Source of the DNA: SAR116 cluster bacterium AG-325-F22
GTDB lineage: Bacteria; Pseudomonadota; Alphaproteobacteria; Puniceispirillales; Marisalimonadaceae
Length of the DNA stretch: 64,000 bases
Assembly: GCA_003282885.1 (NCBI GenBank)
Contig: QBYJ01000002.1
Coordinates: 1-64,000 of the forward strand
Direction: 5' to 3'
Part shown: in pieces, positions 42,671-52,579 of the stretch
Numbering within the stretch: position 1 is the stretch's first letter
Layout: each line of letters opens with the position of its first letter
Position numbers and translations under genes: made by a program
The notes under the pieces: generated by a model
Databases searched by the model: none
What the model was told of the DNA's origin: nothing
What the model saw: only the letters and a program-made list of their open reading frames with translations

Positions 42671-44149
42671 ATGTCTAAAAAAATAATAATAGCAGGCTCT
42701 GGAAATGCAGCCTTATGTGCAGGTATTGCTGCTTTAGAAAAGAATGCAAGCGTTGAAATTTATGAAAAGGCTGATCAAAGTTTAGCTGGTGGTAATACAA
42801 AATACACTGCTGGGGCAATGAGATTTGCTTATGAGAATGGAAATGAATTTAAAGATTTTCTAATTAATCCTAAAGACCAAAGGTTAGAAAAGACTGAATT
42901 TGGATCCTACACCAAAGAAAAATTTTTAACAGATTTGCTAAATTTTAACGATGGAAGCCCAATCAGTGAAGAGCAACATACTTTAGTTGCCAAGTCTTAC
43001 GATACTATCAAATGGTTGGCTTCTCACAACGTAAAATTCGAGCCAATATATTCAAGACAAAGTTTTTTAAAAAATGGAAAAAATGTTTTTTGGGGTGGAT
43101 TAACCTTAGCATCGCAGAAAGAGGGAGTGGGACTATTTGAACAAGAACTACATGCTTTTAAATCTATGGGTGGAAAGATCTATTATAATAGTCCTGTAGA
43201 CTCATTAATTATCAAAAATGGAGAAGTAAAAGGTGTGGTTTCCAAGGGGGAATCTATTGAGTCTGATGCAGTAATACTTGCTTCAGGTGGTTTTGAAGCT
43301 AATACTGAATTAAGAAAAAAATATATTGGTGAAGATTGGGGTTTGGCTAAAGTAAGGGGCACACCAAATAATACAGGTGATGGGCTAATTATGGCCTTTG
43401 CTGCAGGAGCAATCAAGTATGGCTTTTTTAAAGGATGTCACGCAACGCCAATGGATTTATATATGAAAGACCACGGAGGTCTTGATCTTGAACCAAGTGA
43501 GCGCAAAAATTATAGAAAGATATGTTATTTTTTAGGAATAATGATAAACTCTAAAGGAAAAAGATTTCTAGATGAAGGTCTCAATTTTAGAAATTATACT
43601 TATGCTCAATTTGGTAGAAAAGTACTAGAACAACCTAACCATTTTGCCTGGCAGATTTTTGATAGTAAAGTTTTCGATTTATTATATGAAGAATATACAT
43701 TTCATGATGCTCACTTTACTGAAGCTAATACATTAGATAAATTAATTTCAAAATTACAAAATGTTGACAAAAAAGAACTACACAAAACCATTTCAAATTA
43801 TAATCTTGCAGTGGATACAAGTATAGAATTTGACCCAACTATTCTAGATGGAAAGACTACTCGAGGTTTGGAAATAAATAAAACAAACTGGGCACAAAAA
43901 ATTGATAAAGGTCCTTTTCGTGCTTATCCCGTAACAGGTGGCATTACATTTACTTATGGCGGTCTTAAAGTAAATAAACATGGATCTGTTCTTAAGGGCT
44001 CCAACCAGCCAATCAAAGGTTTATTTGCTTGCGGAGAAATAGTTGGAGGTATTTTTTACAATGGCTATCCTGGTGGATCAGGTTTAACATCTGGAGCTGT
44101 GTTTGGAAGGATGGCAGGTTACGGTGCTGCAAATATGAATAATGATTAA
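42671..44149 (+). CDS. FAD-dependent oxidoreductase, tricarballylate dehydrogenase TcuA / fumarate reductase flavoprotein-like
   Basis: IIIAGSGNAALCAGIAALEKNASVEIYEK; GGNTKYTAGAMRFAY; GGIFYNGYPGGSGLTSGAVFGRMAG. Confidence 0.85.
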   Translation: MSKKIIIAGSGNAALCAGIAALEKNASVEIYEKADQSLAGGNTKYTAGAMRFAYENGNEFKDFLINPKDQRLEKTEFGSYTKEKFLTDLLNFNDGSPISEEQHTLVAKSYDTIKWLASHNVKFEPIYSRQSFLKNGKNVFWGGLTLASQKEGVGLFEQELHAFKSMGGKIYYNSPVDSLIIKNGEVKGVVSKGESIESDAVILASGGFEANTELRKKYIGEDWGLAKVRGTPNNTGDGLIMAFAAGAIKYGFFKGCHATPMDLYMKDHGGLDLEPSERKNYRKICYFLGIMINSKGKRFLDEGLNFRNYTYAQFGRKVLEQPNHFAWQIFDSKVFDLLYEEYTFHDAHFTEANTLDKLISKLQNVDKKELHKTISNYNLAVDTSIEFDPTILDGKTTRGLEINKTNWAQKIDKGPFRAYPVTGGITFTYGGLKVNKHGSVLKGSNQPIKGLFACGEIVGGIFYNGYPGGSGLTSGAVFGRMAGYGAANMNND

Positions 44150-45092
44150 AGTTGCAATTTTAGACGACTATCAAAACGTGGCTGATGATTTTGTAGATTG
44201 GAAACAATTAAAAAATAAAATTAATATTACTGTATTTAATAAATATATCGGTAAAGACATAGATTTAGCTGAACAGCTAAGAGAATTTGAAATTTTATGT
44301 TTGATGCGAGAAAGAACTCCTTTAACTAAGGTTTTAATTTCACAACTTCCTAATTTAAAATTAGTTATTACAAGTGGCATGTGGAACGCATCAATTGACA
44401 ATCATGAGCTCAAGAAAAGAAATATCATTCTGAGCGGAACAGATACTGAAATTCATCCAACTGCGGAATTAACTTGGGCGTTAATTATGATGGGATGGAG
44501 AGGCTTGTTAAAAGAAATAGAAAACATGAAGAATGGTAAATGGCAAACCTCCATAGGGAGAAGTCTTAAAGGTAAGACGCTTGGTGTATTAGGTCTTGGG
44601 AAGCAAGGTTTGCAAGTTGCAAAATATGGAAAAGCATTCGGAATGGAAGTAATAGCTTGGAGTCATAACTTAAAAAAAGAGTTGTGTAATAAAAATGATA
44701 TAGAATATGTAGAGTGTTTGAAACTTTTTGAAAAATCGGATGTTTTGAGTATTCATACAAGACTATCTGAGAGGACACAAGGGTTTGTAAATAATGATAA
44801 ATTGAAGCTAATGAAAAAAAAATCTTTTTTAGTTAACACAAGTAGAGGACCAATAATTAAAGAAAGTGATTTAGTAAAAAGTCTAACGGATAAAAGAATT
44901 GGGGGAGCAGCGCTAGATGTTTACGACATAGAGCCTCTTCCTGAAAATCATATTTTAAGATCTATCGAAAATTTAATTTTAACTCCTCACATTGGATATG
45001 TTGCTTCAGAGTCTTATGCTAAATTTTTTAAGGGCTATTTCTTGGTGATAAAGAGTTATTTAGAAAACAAAACAATAAATATGATCAATTAG
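44142..45092 (+). CDS. D-2-hydroxyacid dehydrogenase family protein
   Basis: LGVLGLGKQGLQVAKYGKAFGMEVIAWS; LVNTSRGPIIKESDLVKSL; LTPHIGYVASESY; 8-nt overlap with the preceding gene. Confidence 0.9.
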   Translation: MIKVAILDDYQNVADDFVDWKQLKNKINITVFNKYIGKDIDLAEQLREFEILCLMRERTPLTKVLISQLPNLKLVITSGMWNASIDNHELKKRNIILSGTDTEIHPTAELTWALIMMGWRGLLKEIENMKNGKWQTSIGRSLKGKTLGVLGLGKQGLQVAKYGKAFGMEVIAWSHNLKKELCNKNDIEYVECLKLFEKSDVLSIHTRLSERTQGFVNNDKLKLMKKKSFLVNTSRGPIIKESDLVKSLTDKRIGGAALDVYDIEPLPENHILRSIENLILTPHIGYVASESYAKFFKGYFLVIKSYLENKTINMIN

Positions 45093-45096
45093 CACA

Positions 45097-45816
45097 TTAT
45101 ATCCAGTTTGATTTAACCCAATGTGGAGTACAAAATTGTTTATATACTTTTTTAAAAAAATATTTCTTTGGAACAGGCCATTTACCTAACAAAACATCAT
45201 CTGGATCAGGTTTGCCTGTGAACGCCACCAAACTTGTGTCTGTTGGGAGTTCTGCTGCTTTCCATAATCTTACTGGCCATTTTGGTAATAAATCGTGTTT
45301 AAAACTTACACACCACTGATTAGGCCAAAACTCTTGGTCCTTAATTTGTTCACTTAAGTAAGTTTGTTCTATATGAAATTTTTTTAAAATTTCATTTGAG
45401 TTTTTTTCAAAGTCTGAGTAAACAAAGGAGTAATTACCAACTGGGAATCTAAAACAGCTAGTATTTCCTATTCCTTTACCTTTTTGTGTCCAATTTTCAA
45501 TTACACAATATAAACCTGGTTTATAGTCAAAAAACCTGTCAATATTCCCAGTAATTACTAAATCTAGATCTAAAAATAATACATCACCTTCTAGATCATG
45601 AAGAGGGTATTGCCAAACACTAATTTTTCTCCACGGTGTATTTGACACGTATTCAGGAATATCTATTTTAGGAAGTGGTCTACATTCAATTTCTTTATCA
45701 ATGCCAGATATATTATCTGTAAAACAAATTAATCGAGTCTTTCTAATGGAATGTCTTTTTATTGATCTAAAAAGCCTGTTTACAAAGATTGAGTTATATC
45801 TTTCGCCCCATTTCAT
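45097..45816 (-). CDS. Glycosyltransferase (GT8-like fold, DxD motif)
   Basis: VLFLDLDLVITGNIDRFFDY; start set at MKWGERYNS (45816) because the longer ORF to 46029 overlaps the divergent gene. Confidence 0.72.
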   Translation of the reverse strand: MKWGERYNSIFVNRLFRSIKRHSIRKTRLICFTDNISGIDKEIECRPLPKIDIPEYVSNTPWRKISVWQYPLHDLEGDVLFLDLDLVITGNIDRFFDYKPGLYCVIENWTQKGKGIGNTSCFRFPVGNYSFVYSDFEKNSNEILKKFHIEQTYLSEQIKDQEFWPNQWCVSFKHDLLPKWPVRLWKAAELPTDTSLVAFTGKPDPDDVLLGKWPVPKKYFFKKVYKQFCTPHWVKSNWI

Positions 45817-45937
45817 ACATATTATCGTTTGCAAAAAAAATCCTGATATAAATAAATTATATATTATATCTAACAAATAAATTAATATTTGAGAAGAAGC
45901 TGATTTAATAAAATTATTAATATGTAAGGATAATATT

Positions 45938-47032
45938 GTGTCTAAAATTAATGTTTTGTTGCCATTTAAAGAAAAGTTCTCAAAAAACATGAAGTCATCT
46001 GTTTCAATTACAGTTGAGGCTAATTTCAAAGAAAGTATTTTTAAAAATAAAATTACTATTTTTGGACAAAATATTAGTAATCCAATGTTAAAAGATAATT
46101 TTTTTGGAGTAAAAAAAACACGCTTACCTTTCGTCAGTAAAAATGTTCATTTAGCAAAAAGTATGTGCGATGAGATAAATCGTTTGAATATAGAATATCC
46201 CATTATTGAAATACATAATAGGCCATTTTTACTAAAAATAATCAAAAAAAAAGTAAAAAAAGCAAAGATAATTCTTTTTTTTCATAATGACCCTTTAGAA
46301 ATGAAAGGATCAAAATCAATAAAAGACAGGTTATATCTCATTAATAATTGTTCTGGTATTTGCTTTGTAAGTAACTACATAAAAAAACAATTTTTAATTA
46401 ATTTGAATGATAATACAAACAAGTTACATGTTTTATATAATGGCATAAGCTTAGTCTCAAATATTAAACATAAAAAAGAAAAATTAATTACATTTGTCGG
46501 TCGTTTAGTACAAGAAAAGGGAGCACATCTTTTTCTTGAAGCAGTAAAAAAACTTCATAAAAAATATAAAGATTGGGATTTTTTGGTTGTAGGTTCTACC
46601 TATTTAGGGACAAATTCAAAAACCAAATATTCTGAAAGGATAAGGGCGTTAGTTTTAGAGTTAGGTTCTAACGTAAAATTTACAGGATACCTACCATATC
46701 AAAAATCTCGGACTGTAATGCAAAAATCTGAAATATTGATAGTTCCGTCAATATGGGATGAACCTTTTGGTTTAGTTGTTGCAGAAGGAATGTTATGTGG
46801 ATGTGCAATCATAACTTCAAATAAGGGTGGTATCCCAGAAATTATCAAAGATAAGGGAATACTCTTAGACAACATTGATGTAAAAAAAATCATAAGTTCG
46901 TTAGAATTGCTTATCAATAATAATTCTTTTCGAAAGAGTTTTCAAAAAAGGGCAACAGAAAAATTTAAGTTCACAGCCAATAATTCAGCTAGAACCCTAG
47001 ATAATTTAAGAAAAAAAATTATGATGGAATAA
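45938..47032 (+). CDS. Family 4 glycosyltransferase
   Basis: ITFVGRLVQEKGAHLFLEAVKKL; EPFGLVVAEGMLCGCAIITSNKGGIPEII; probable GTG start. Confidence 0.9.
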   Translation: MSKINVLLPFKEKFSKNMKSSVSITVEANFKESIFKNKITIFGQNISNPMLKDNFFGVKKTRLPFVSKNVHLAKSMCDEINRLNIEYPIIEIHNRPFLLKIIKKKVKKAKIILFFHNDPLEMKGSKSIKDRLYLINNCSGICFVSNYIKKQFLINLNDNTNKLHVLYNGISLVSNIKHKKEKLITFVGRLVQEKGAHLFLEAVKKLHKKYKDWDFLVVGSTYLGTNSKTKYSERIRALVLELGSNVKFTGYLPYQKSRTVMQKSEILIVPSIWDEPFGLVVAEGMLCGCAIITSNKGGIPEIIKDKGILLDNIDVKKIISSLELLINNNSFRKSFQKRATEKFKFTANNSARTLDNLRKKIMME

Positions 47033-48269
47033 ATGTATCTTTCTTCCATTTTTGATAATTACTTAACGCTAATCCAATAGCAAACCACATAAATAAATTA
47101 TTCCATTGTCCAAAAAAACTACCAGCTTGTTGAAAAGGAAAGAATACTGCAAAAGGTATTATAAATGAAACATTAGCTAGCAAACAATTTGGTAATTCTT
47201 TACGACTATTCCAACATGTTTTTATAATATAAAATATCATTGTGCAACCAATTAGTAAGCCTATAAAACCAGTTTCAGCGAACATTTGAATATAAAAATT
47301 ATGAGGATGGTTTCCACAATAATTTGTCCCAGGTAACCAATGTGGCCCCAGATGACCACAGGTATATCTACTTCCAGTCGGACCTACCCCAAGCCAAAAA
47401 TTTTCTAGCCCTTGTTGAAGTCCGCTTCTCCAAGTACCCCAATAAGAAGTATCAGTGTTGAATATTGGTATACTATCAAATAATTGTTGAGAAAAACGTA
47501 TGTATAATACTTCATCGTAATAAAATAAAAAAGTGACTACAAAAGCTATTATAATCAAGAGTAATGAAGTCAATTTAAAGTTTGGTTTATAAGCCAAAGT
47601 TGCAACTAAACATGCACATATTATTAAAATAGTATGTGTTCTCTCTCCAGTTAAAATAACAGCATATATAGATATAAATATAGTAAAATAATAATAGATA
47701 TTAATTGTTCTTAATTTTGATATACAAATTGCCATCATAGTCACTAATACAGGCATACATGCTTTTGCTATAAAGTTACCTGGTATTAAATCTCCGTAAG
47801 GCCAACTAAGTCGGCCATCATGAGGGCCTATTAAATAATATTCTGTCACAAGTATAAAGCTCATTATGATAGATGATACGGATAGTACAAATAACATTGA
47901 AAATCTAATATCTCTTTCTTTTGCTATCCAGCATTGAATAGCAGCTGCATATAGAGGAAATCTAATCCATACAAATCCTTCCTGAAAAGAAAAAACTGGC
48001 ATTGGACCCTGAATAGATACTAAAAGCCCCCAAAACCAGTAAATTAACGCAAATTTAAACCAGGCTTGTTTTGCCCAAAACCAATCTTTGTTAATTATTG
48101 ATTTTACAAGAAAAATTAGAGCAATTAAACTTAACCAAACATCTCCAGGAGTTCTTTCAATTAGGTATATAAATGGTCCAGCAAACCAAAATAATATAAT
48201 AAATTTTGGAGAAAATTTATTTATGTTTTTAATAGTATTACGAAAAATTTTAAAAATTTCGTTATTCAT
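47019..48269 (-). CDS. O-antigen ligase / polymerase family protein (Wzy_C)
   Basis: Polytopic; GERTHTILIICACL; LGVGPTGSRY...HPHNFYIQMFAETGFIGLLIG loop motif. Confidence 0.87.
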   Translation of the reverse strand: MNNEIFKIFRNTIKNINKFSPKFIILFWFAGPFIYLIERTPGDVWLSLIALIFLVKSIINKDWFWAKQAWFKFALIYWFWGLLVSIQGPMPVFSFQEGFVWIRFPLYAAAIQCWIAKERDIRFSMLFVLSVSSIIMSFILVTEYYLIGPHDGRLSWPYGDLIPGNFIAKACMPVLVTMMAICISKLRTINIYYYFTIFISIYAVILTGERTHTILIICACLVATLAYKPNFKLTSLLLIIIAFVVTFLFYYDEVLYIRFSQQLFDSIPIFNTDTSYWGTWRSGLQQGLENFWLGVGPTGSRYTCGHLGPHWLPGTNYCGNHPHNFYIQMFAETGFIGLLIGCTMIFYIIKTCWNSRKELPNCLLANVSFIIPFAVFFPFQQAGSFFGQWNNLFMWFAIGLALSNYQKWKKDTFIPS

Positions 48270-48307
48270 AAATATTTATATCCTTGATAAAAACAATAAG
48301 AGTGTAG

Positions 48308-49075
48308 TTATAAATTATAAAATAATTTTAGACGGGCTAATCTTCTGTAGTAGCTGGTCTGTATTCTAATTAATTTTGTTTTTAAGCGATCCAAAAAACT
48401 TCTATTTGTTGAATATTTATAAGTTCTTACTCCTATATCTGTGAATAACGGGTCCTTAGGATCATTGTGCCATTCTGAAGTAACAGGGTAAGGTTTTACG
48501 GAATATATTGTAACTTTATGTTCAAAAGACCTATCCATAATTACATCGATGGCAAAATTTAATTTTAAGGCGTGTGGTAGAATTGTTTGCGCAGCTTTTT
48601 TACTTATTAAATATCCTGAGGCATCAAGCGGGCCGTAAGCTTGTTGATATAATTTTCGACCTTGTATGAGAGAGGCCACTTTTTTTTCAGGCCTTTGATG
48701 TTGACCGGAAAATTTTATTAAATCTAAGCTAGAAAAATCGTAGGACTTTAACAAATTATTTATTCCCTTGTCTATTAGTACATCATCTTCGAAAATTAGA
48801 AAATGCTTATATTTATCTTGATTAATAAGTTTTTTCCATAAGGAGATATGGCTCAATGCACAAGCTAATTCTGTCTGCATCAATGGTCTTCCGTAATGTA
48901 TTTCAGTTCGTCTTTCATCATAGTAATGTTTGAATTTAATTTTAGAAAAAGGTGTAATTGCCTCAAATATCTCAAAATTGATACCAGTATTTTTTAATTG
49001 TTTAGTTATAAAATTTTTTCTTACAATATTTTTTTTTAAATTTATAACCCATGTAAAATAAAAATTTTTATCCAT
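48308..49075 (-). CDS. Family 25 glycosyltransferase (LPS biosynthesis)
   Basis: VINLKKNIVRKNFITKQLKNTGINFEIFEAI; ELACALSHISLWKKLI; FLIFEDDVLID. Confidence 0.92.
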   Translation of the reverse strand: MDKNFYFTWVINLKKNIVRKNFITKQLKNTGINFEIFEAITPFSKIKFKHYYDERRTEIHYGRPLMQTELACALSHISLWKKLINQDKYKHFLIFEDDVLIDKGINNLLKSYDFSSLDLIKFSGQHQRPEKKVASLIQGRKLYQQAYGPLDASGYLISKKAAQTILPHALKLNFAIDVIMDRSFEHKVTIYSVKPYPVTSEWHNDPKDPLFTDIGVRTYKYSTNRSFLDRLKTKLIRIQTSYYRRLARLKLFYNL

Positions 49076-50549
49076 TTTTATAACTTATTTTAATTAATAA
49101 TATATTTAGAATAATTGCTGGTATCCCAATTATAGCAGTTATAATAAAAAAATCATGGTATCCAAACATATCAACTAAAGTGCCTGAGTAACCGCTCATT
49201 AATTTGGGTACAACGAGCATTATAGAAGTAAAAAAAGCATATTGAGTTGCAGTAAATTTTGTATCTGTAAGGCTCCCTAAAAATGCTACAAAAGCCGTTG
49301 AAGCTAATCCAGCACTAAGATTGTCTGCTGTAATAACAGATACAAGGATTACAGAATTAGGTTCCATTGATGAAATAAGAGCAAATAAGATATTGCTACT
49401 TGCAGCTAAAATAGCACCAATTAGTAAAGTAAAATTAACTCCAATTTTGACAGAAATTATTCCTCCAATCACTCCACCAGAAATAGTTGCAATTAACCCC
49501 CAGAATTTTGAGTAAGTAGCTATTTCTTTTAGATTGTAGCCCATGTCGGAGTAAAATAAGTTAGCAACTACTCCCATAACGATGTCAGCTATTCTATAGC
49601 ATACTATCAATAAAATTAAAATAATTGTGATTTGTCCATATTTTTTTGTAAATTGTTTAAAAGGTAGAAAAAATGTATCATTTACAATATTAGATTTTAT
49701 TATTTTTAACCTAGTTGTTACCCAAAATAAAATAAGTGAGCACGCGACAGCTGAAGATATTTTAATAAAACTATTTAAACCTTTGGACAAAACATTTTCA
49801 AAGTGAAAGCTTGGAAAGTTTATGAAAGTTATAATAAATCCTCCCAATCCAATAAAAAAAATTAATAATAATCTAAGTTTTTCGTTATTGTTATCAAGAA
49901 TATTTTTTTCCACCTTTGGTTCAGGAGACAATAAAGTTGTAAAGAGCCCTAATGATTGGAAGATTGCCATAAACAGATAGGCAGTTTGCCATGGTTTTGA
50001 ATTATAATCATTTTCATCTCCTCCTAAAATGAATACAAAGTATAAAGAACCAGCGCCTGCAACTATCATCCCTATTCTATATCCAATTACATACATTGCA
50101 CTCAAAGCAGTTTGCAGGTTATCTGGAGCTGATTCAATACGATAAGCATCAATTATAATATCTTGATTTGCGCTTGTAAATCCAAGCAATATTATCAATA
50201 AAGTTAATAACAAAATGTTTTTAATAGGATCTATGAATGATATTAATATTAATATACACATAATACAAAGTTGAGTAATTAATAACCAACTTTTTCGATG
50301 ACCAAAAATTTTTGAGATAAAAGGTACAGGGATTCTATCTATCAATGGTGCCCAAATGAATTTGAATCCATACGCTAATCCTGCCCAACTAAATAATGTA
50401 ATTGTACTCCTATCAAGTCCTGCTGATTTTAGCCAAAGTGAGAGTGTAGAAAAAATTAACAAAATTGGAAGACCAGATGAAAAACCTAAAAATAAAAGCC
50501 TTAATACTCTTTTATCTAGATAAATTGTAACTGCATTAAAGTATGACAT
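49068..50549 (-). CDS. ampG: AmpG-like muropeptide MFS permease
   Basis: LFLGFSSGLPILLIFSTLSLWLKSAGLDRSTITLFSWAGLAYGFKFIWAPLID; GFTSANQDIIIDAYRIE typical of AmpG. Confidence 0.9.
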   Translation of the reverse strand: MSYFNAVTIYLDKRVLRLLFLGFSSGLPILLIFSTLSLWLKSAGLDRSTITLFSWAGLAYGFKFIWAPLIDRIPVPFISKIFGHRKSWLLITQLCIMCILILISFIDPIKNILLLTLLIILLGFTSANQDIIIDAYRIESAPDNLQTALSAMYVIGYRIGMIVAGAGSLYFVFILGGDENDYNSKPWQTAYLFMAIFQSLGLFTTLLSPEPKVEKNILDNNNEKLRLLLIFFIGLGGFIITFINFPSFHFENVLSKGLNSFIKISSAVACSLILFWVTTRLKIIKSNIVNDTFFLPFKQFTKKYGQITIILILLIVCYRIADIVMGVVANLFYSDMGYNLKEIATYSKFWGLIATISGGVIGGIISVKIGVNFTLLIGAILAASSNILFALISSMEPNSVILVSVITADNLSAGLASTAFVAFLGSLTDTKFTATQYAFFTSIMLVVPKLMSGYSGTLVDMFGYHDFFIITAIIGIPAIILNILLIKISYKNG

Positions 50550-50630
50550 TAAAAATTACTCTACAATTTAATACTTTATAGTGATATACTATTTTGATTA
50601 ATTTTTCCTTAATAAAAAAGATTTTAAAGT

Positions 50631-51167
50631 ATGTTTGAGAGTAATTATTGGGTCTTAAAGAAAAATCAAACAAACTATTATCTGCTAGCATATGAAAATT
50701 ATTTTTCGTGTCAAATTGGATCAAATGGAATTATTTCTGTGAAAGAAAAGCAAGAAGGGGACCTCTCAACCCCGAAAGGGAAGTGGATGTTAAATTCTAT
50801 TTTTTATAGAGAAGATAGAATTGATTTAAAAAATTTAGTACCGAATTGTAAATTAGTTTTAAATAAAATCACAAAAAAATGTGGGTGGTGTGATGATCCT
50901 TCGAGTGTAAATTATAATAAATATGTGAAAATTAAAAAAAGAAACGATTTCACTTATGAAAAGCTTTGGCGTCAAGATAACGCTTACGATATTTTAATTA
51001 ACTTAGATTATAATCAAAATCCTATAACCAAAGGAAAAGGAAGTGCAATATTTATACATTGTAGTTTTAATGATTTTAGAAATACAGCTGGCTGTATTGC
51101 TTTATTGAAAGAAAATTTAATTTTTTTGATAAAAAGAATAAATAATACAGTTTTTATAAAGATTTAA
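50631..51167 (+). CDS. YkuD/L,D-transpeptidase-family protein without signal peptide (candidate cytoplasmic L,D-carboxypeptidase)
   Basis: KEGDLSTPKGKW-type motif, GSAIFIHCSFNDFRNTAGCIAL (His...Cys active site); N-terminus MFESNYWVLKKNQ is hydrophilic. Confidence 0.85.
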   Translation: MFESNYWVLKKNQTNYYLLAYENYFSCQIGSNGIISVKEKQEGDLSTPKGKWMLNSIFYREDRIDLKNLVPNCKLVLNKITKKCGWCDDPSSVNYNKYVKIKKRNDFTYEKLWRQDNAYDILINLDYNQNPITKGKGSAIFIHCSFNDFRNTAGCIALLKENLIFLIKRINNTVFIKI

Positions 51168-51334
51168 AAAATAAAAAATATATTTAGTTTTAAATAATCA
51201 CTCAATAATAACCTATCACTCTAATACTTTTTTCAACAAAAAAAGTGCTACCTGTTTTAATTACACATACGGACATTATAAAGCAGAAAATATATAAACA
51301 GCTGCAAATCCCTAATTATTAATAAATATTAAAT

Positions 51335-52291
51335 TTAATTTAGTTTTACAAATGAACATTCGCTGTGACTTTTATAACCAGTATAGGGAAACAGGCTAGT
51401 AAATTTTGTGTGAGTTGATATGTTTTTGATTGCATCATTATTACTAAACTTGTTAATCCAAAGTTCCCCTTTTCTGCCTCTTGAAATCCATTTTATTTTT
51501 TCCTGTTTTAATAATTTATTTTTTAACTCATATAGCATAGTTATTGATGGAATAGGAGGCCAACCATCCGAATGAAAATTCAAGAAACTCAAATCATCGT
51601 CAAAAATATTATATTTTATGTTATTTTGTATCGAAAATTCCAATCGATCTAGTTGAGATGTATGATCATCCCAAAAAGCTAAAACTTTATGATTTATAAG
51701 ATTTGGTGGAGTTTTAATTATATCATTTTGAAAATATTTTGCTTTTTTAGATCTATATTCAATATTTTCAAAACTAATATCATAGCAGCTAATAGTGCAG
51801 CTTTTATCAGTTGCTGCGTCAATTAAATAAGTTGTAAATCCCTTCATTATACCAGATTCAATTACTAAAGTTGGTCTCACAACTTTGATTATGCAAAATA
51901 GGAATAAACCTTCATTAAATCCAAATCCACTATTTAAGTCTAAAATTGGAGTTTTTGAAAACACTTTGCAGTATTCATCAACAAATTTTGGAATAGATGC
52001 TTTTAAGAATTTTAATTTAGATTTTTTTAAAAAAGTTATAACAGTTTTACTTAGTAACGAATTTCTATAAGATAATAATGTTATATCAGTTTGAAATGAA
52101 GAGAACATTTCGTAAGGTTTTCCTTCGTTTTTCTCCACTCTTATTTTCAGGTGATAAGGGAATAACTGTCTAATTCTTTTTTTAAATTTTTTAAAAAACA
52201 AAAAGATAGACTGAAATTTCTTTGGTTTTTTTGAGAAATGATTCCAATATGAGGTATAAGTTTTTTTTCTTAAAGGATCAAATTTTATCAT
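51335..52291 (-). CDS. Hypothetical protein, class I SAM-methyltransferase-like
   Basis: PTLVIESGIMKGFTTYLIDAATDKSCTISCYDISFEN resembles a SAM-binding Rossmann segment; family uncertain. Confidence 0.5.
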   Translation of the reverse strand: MIKFDPLRKKTYTSYWNHFSKKPKKFQSIFLFFKKFKKRIRQLFPYHLKIRVEKNEGKPYEMFSSFQTDITLLSYRNSLLSKTVITFLKKSKLKFLKASIPKFVDEYCKVFSKTPILDLNSGFGFNEGLFLFCIIKVVRPTLVIESGIMKGFTTYLIDAATDKSCTISCYDISFENIEYRSKKAKYFQNDIIKTPPNLINHKVLAFWDDHTSQLDRLEFSIQNNIKYNIFDDDLSFLNFHSDGWPPIPSITMLYELKNKLLKQEKIKWISRGRKGELWINKFSNNDAIKNISTHTKFTSLFPYTGYKSHSECSFVKLN

Positions 52292-52398
52292 TACAAACCT
52301 CTTTAACTTTATTACATTTATTTTATCTAGGCATTATAATAAAAGCCTTAAAACCATTATATCTCAATAATCATAAATAAATTAAATTATAACATCAC

Positions 52399-52451
52399 AA
52401 AATCAGTTAATGATTTTAAAACATTAAATTGATATTAAAATTTTAATCAAT
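52399..52451. repeat. Two AT-rich inverted repeats in the hppA upstream region
   Basis: AAAATCA-GTTAA-TGATTTT (52399-52417) and ATTGATATTAAAATTTTAATCAAT (52428-52451). Confidence 0.5.
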
Positions 52452-52579
52452 TTCCTGAAAATAAAAAGCATTTTTAAAGCATGATAAAAATTTAAACTCA
52501 ATTAAAACTTTACACTTCATCTTAATCTAATTAAATAGTTATTTTATTAAAATATTACTAAACTTCTCGGAGAATTTAA

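Noticed and set aside
45817-46029. N-terminal extension of the GT8-like ORF (MKLASTVIETDD...)
   Set aside because: Overlaps the start of the divergent GT4 gene; the internal ATG at 45816 begins a more typical glycosyltransferase N-terminus.
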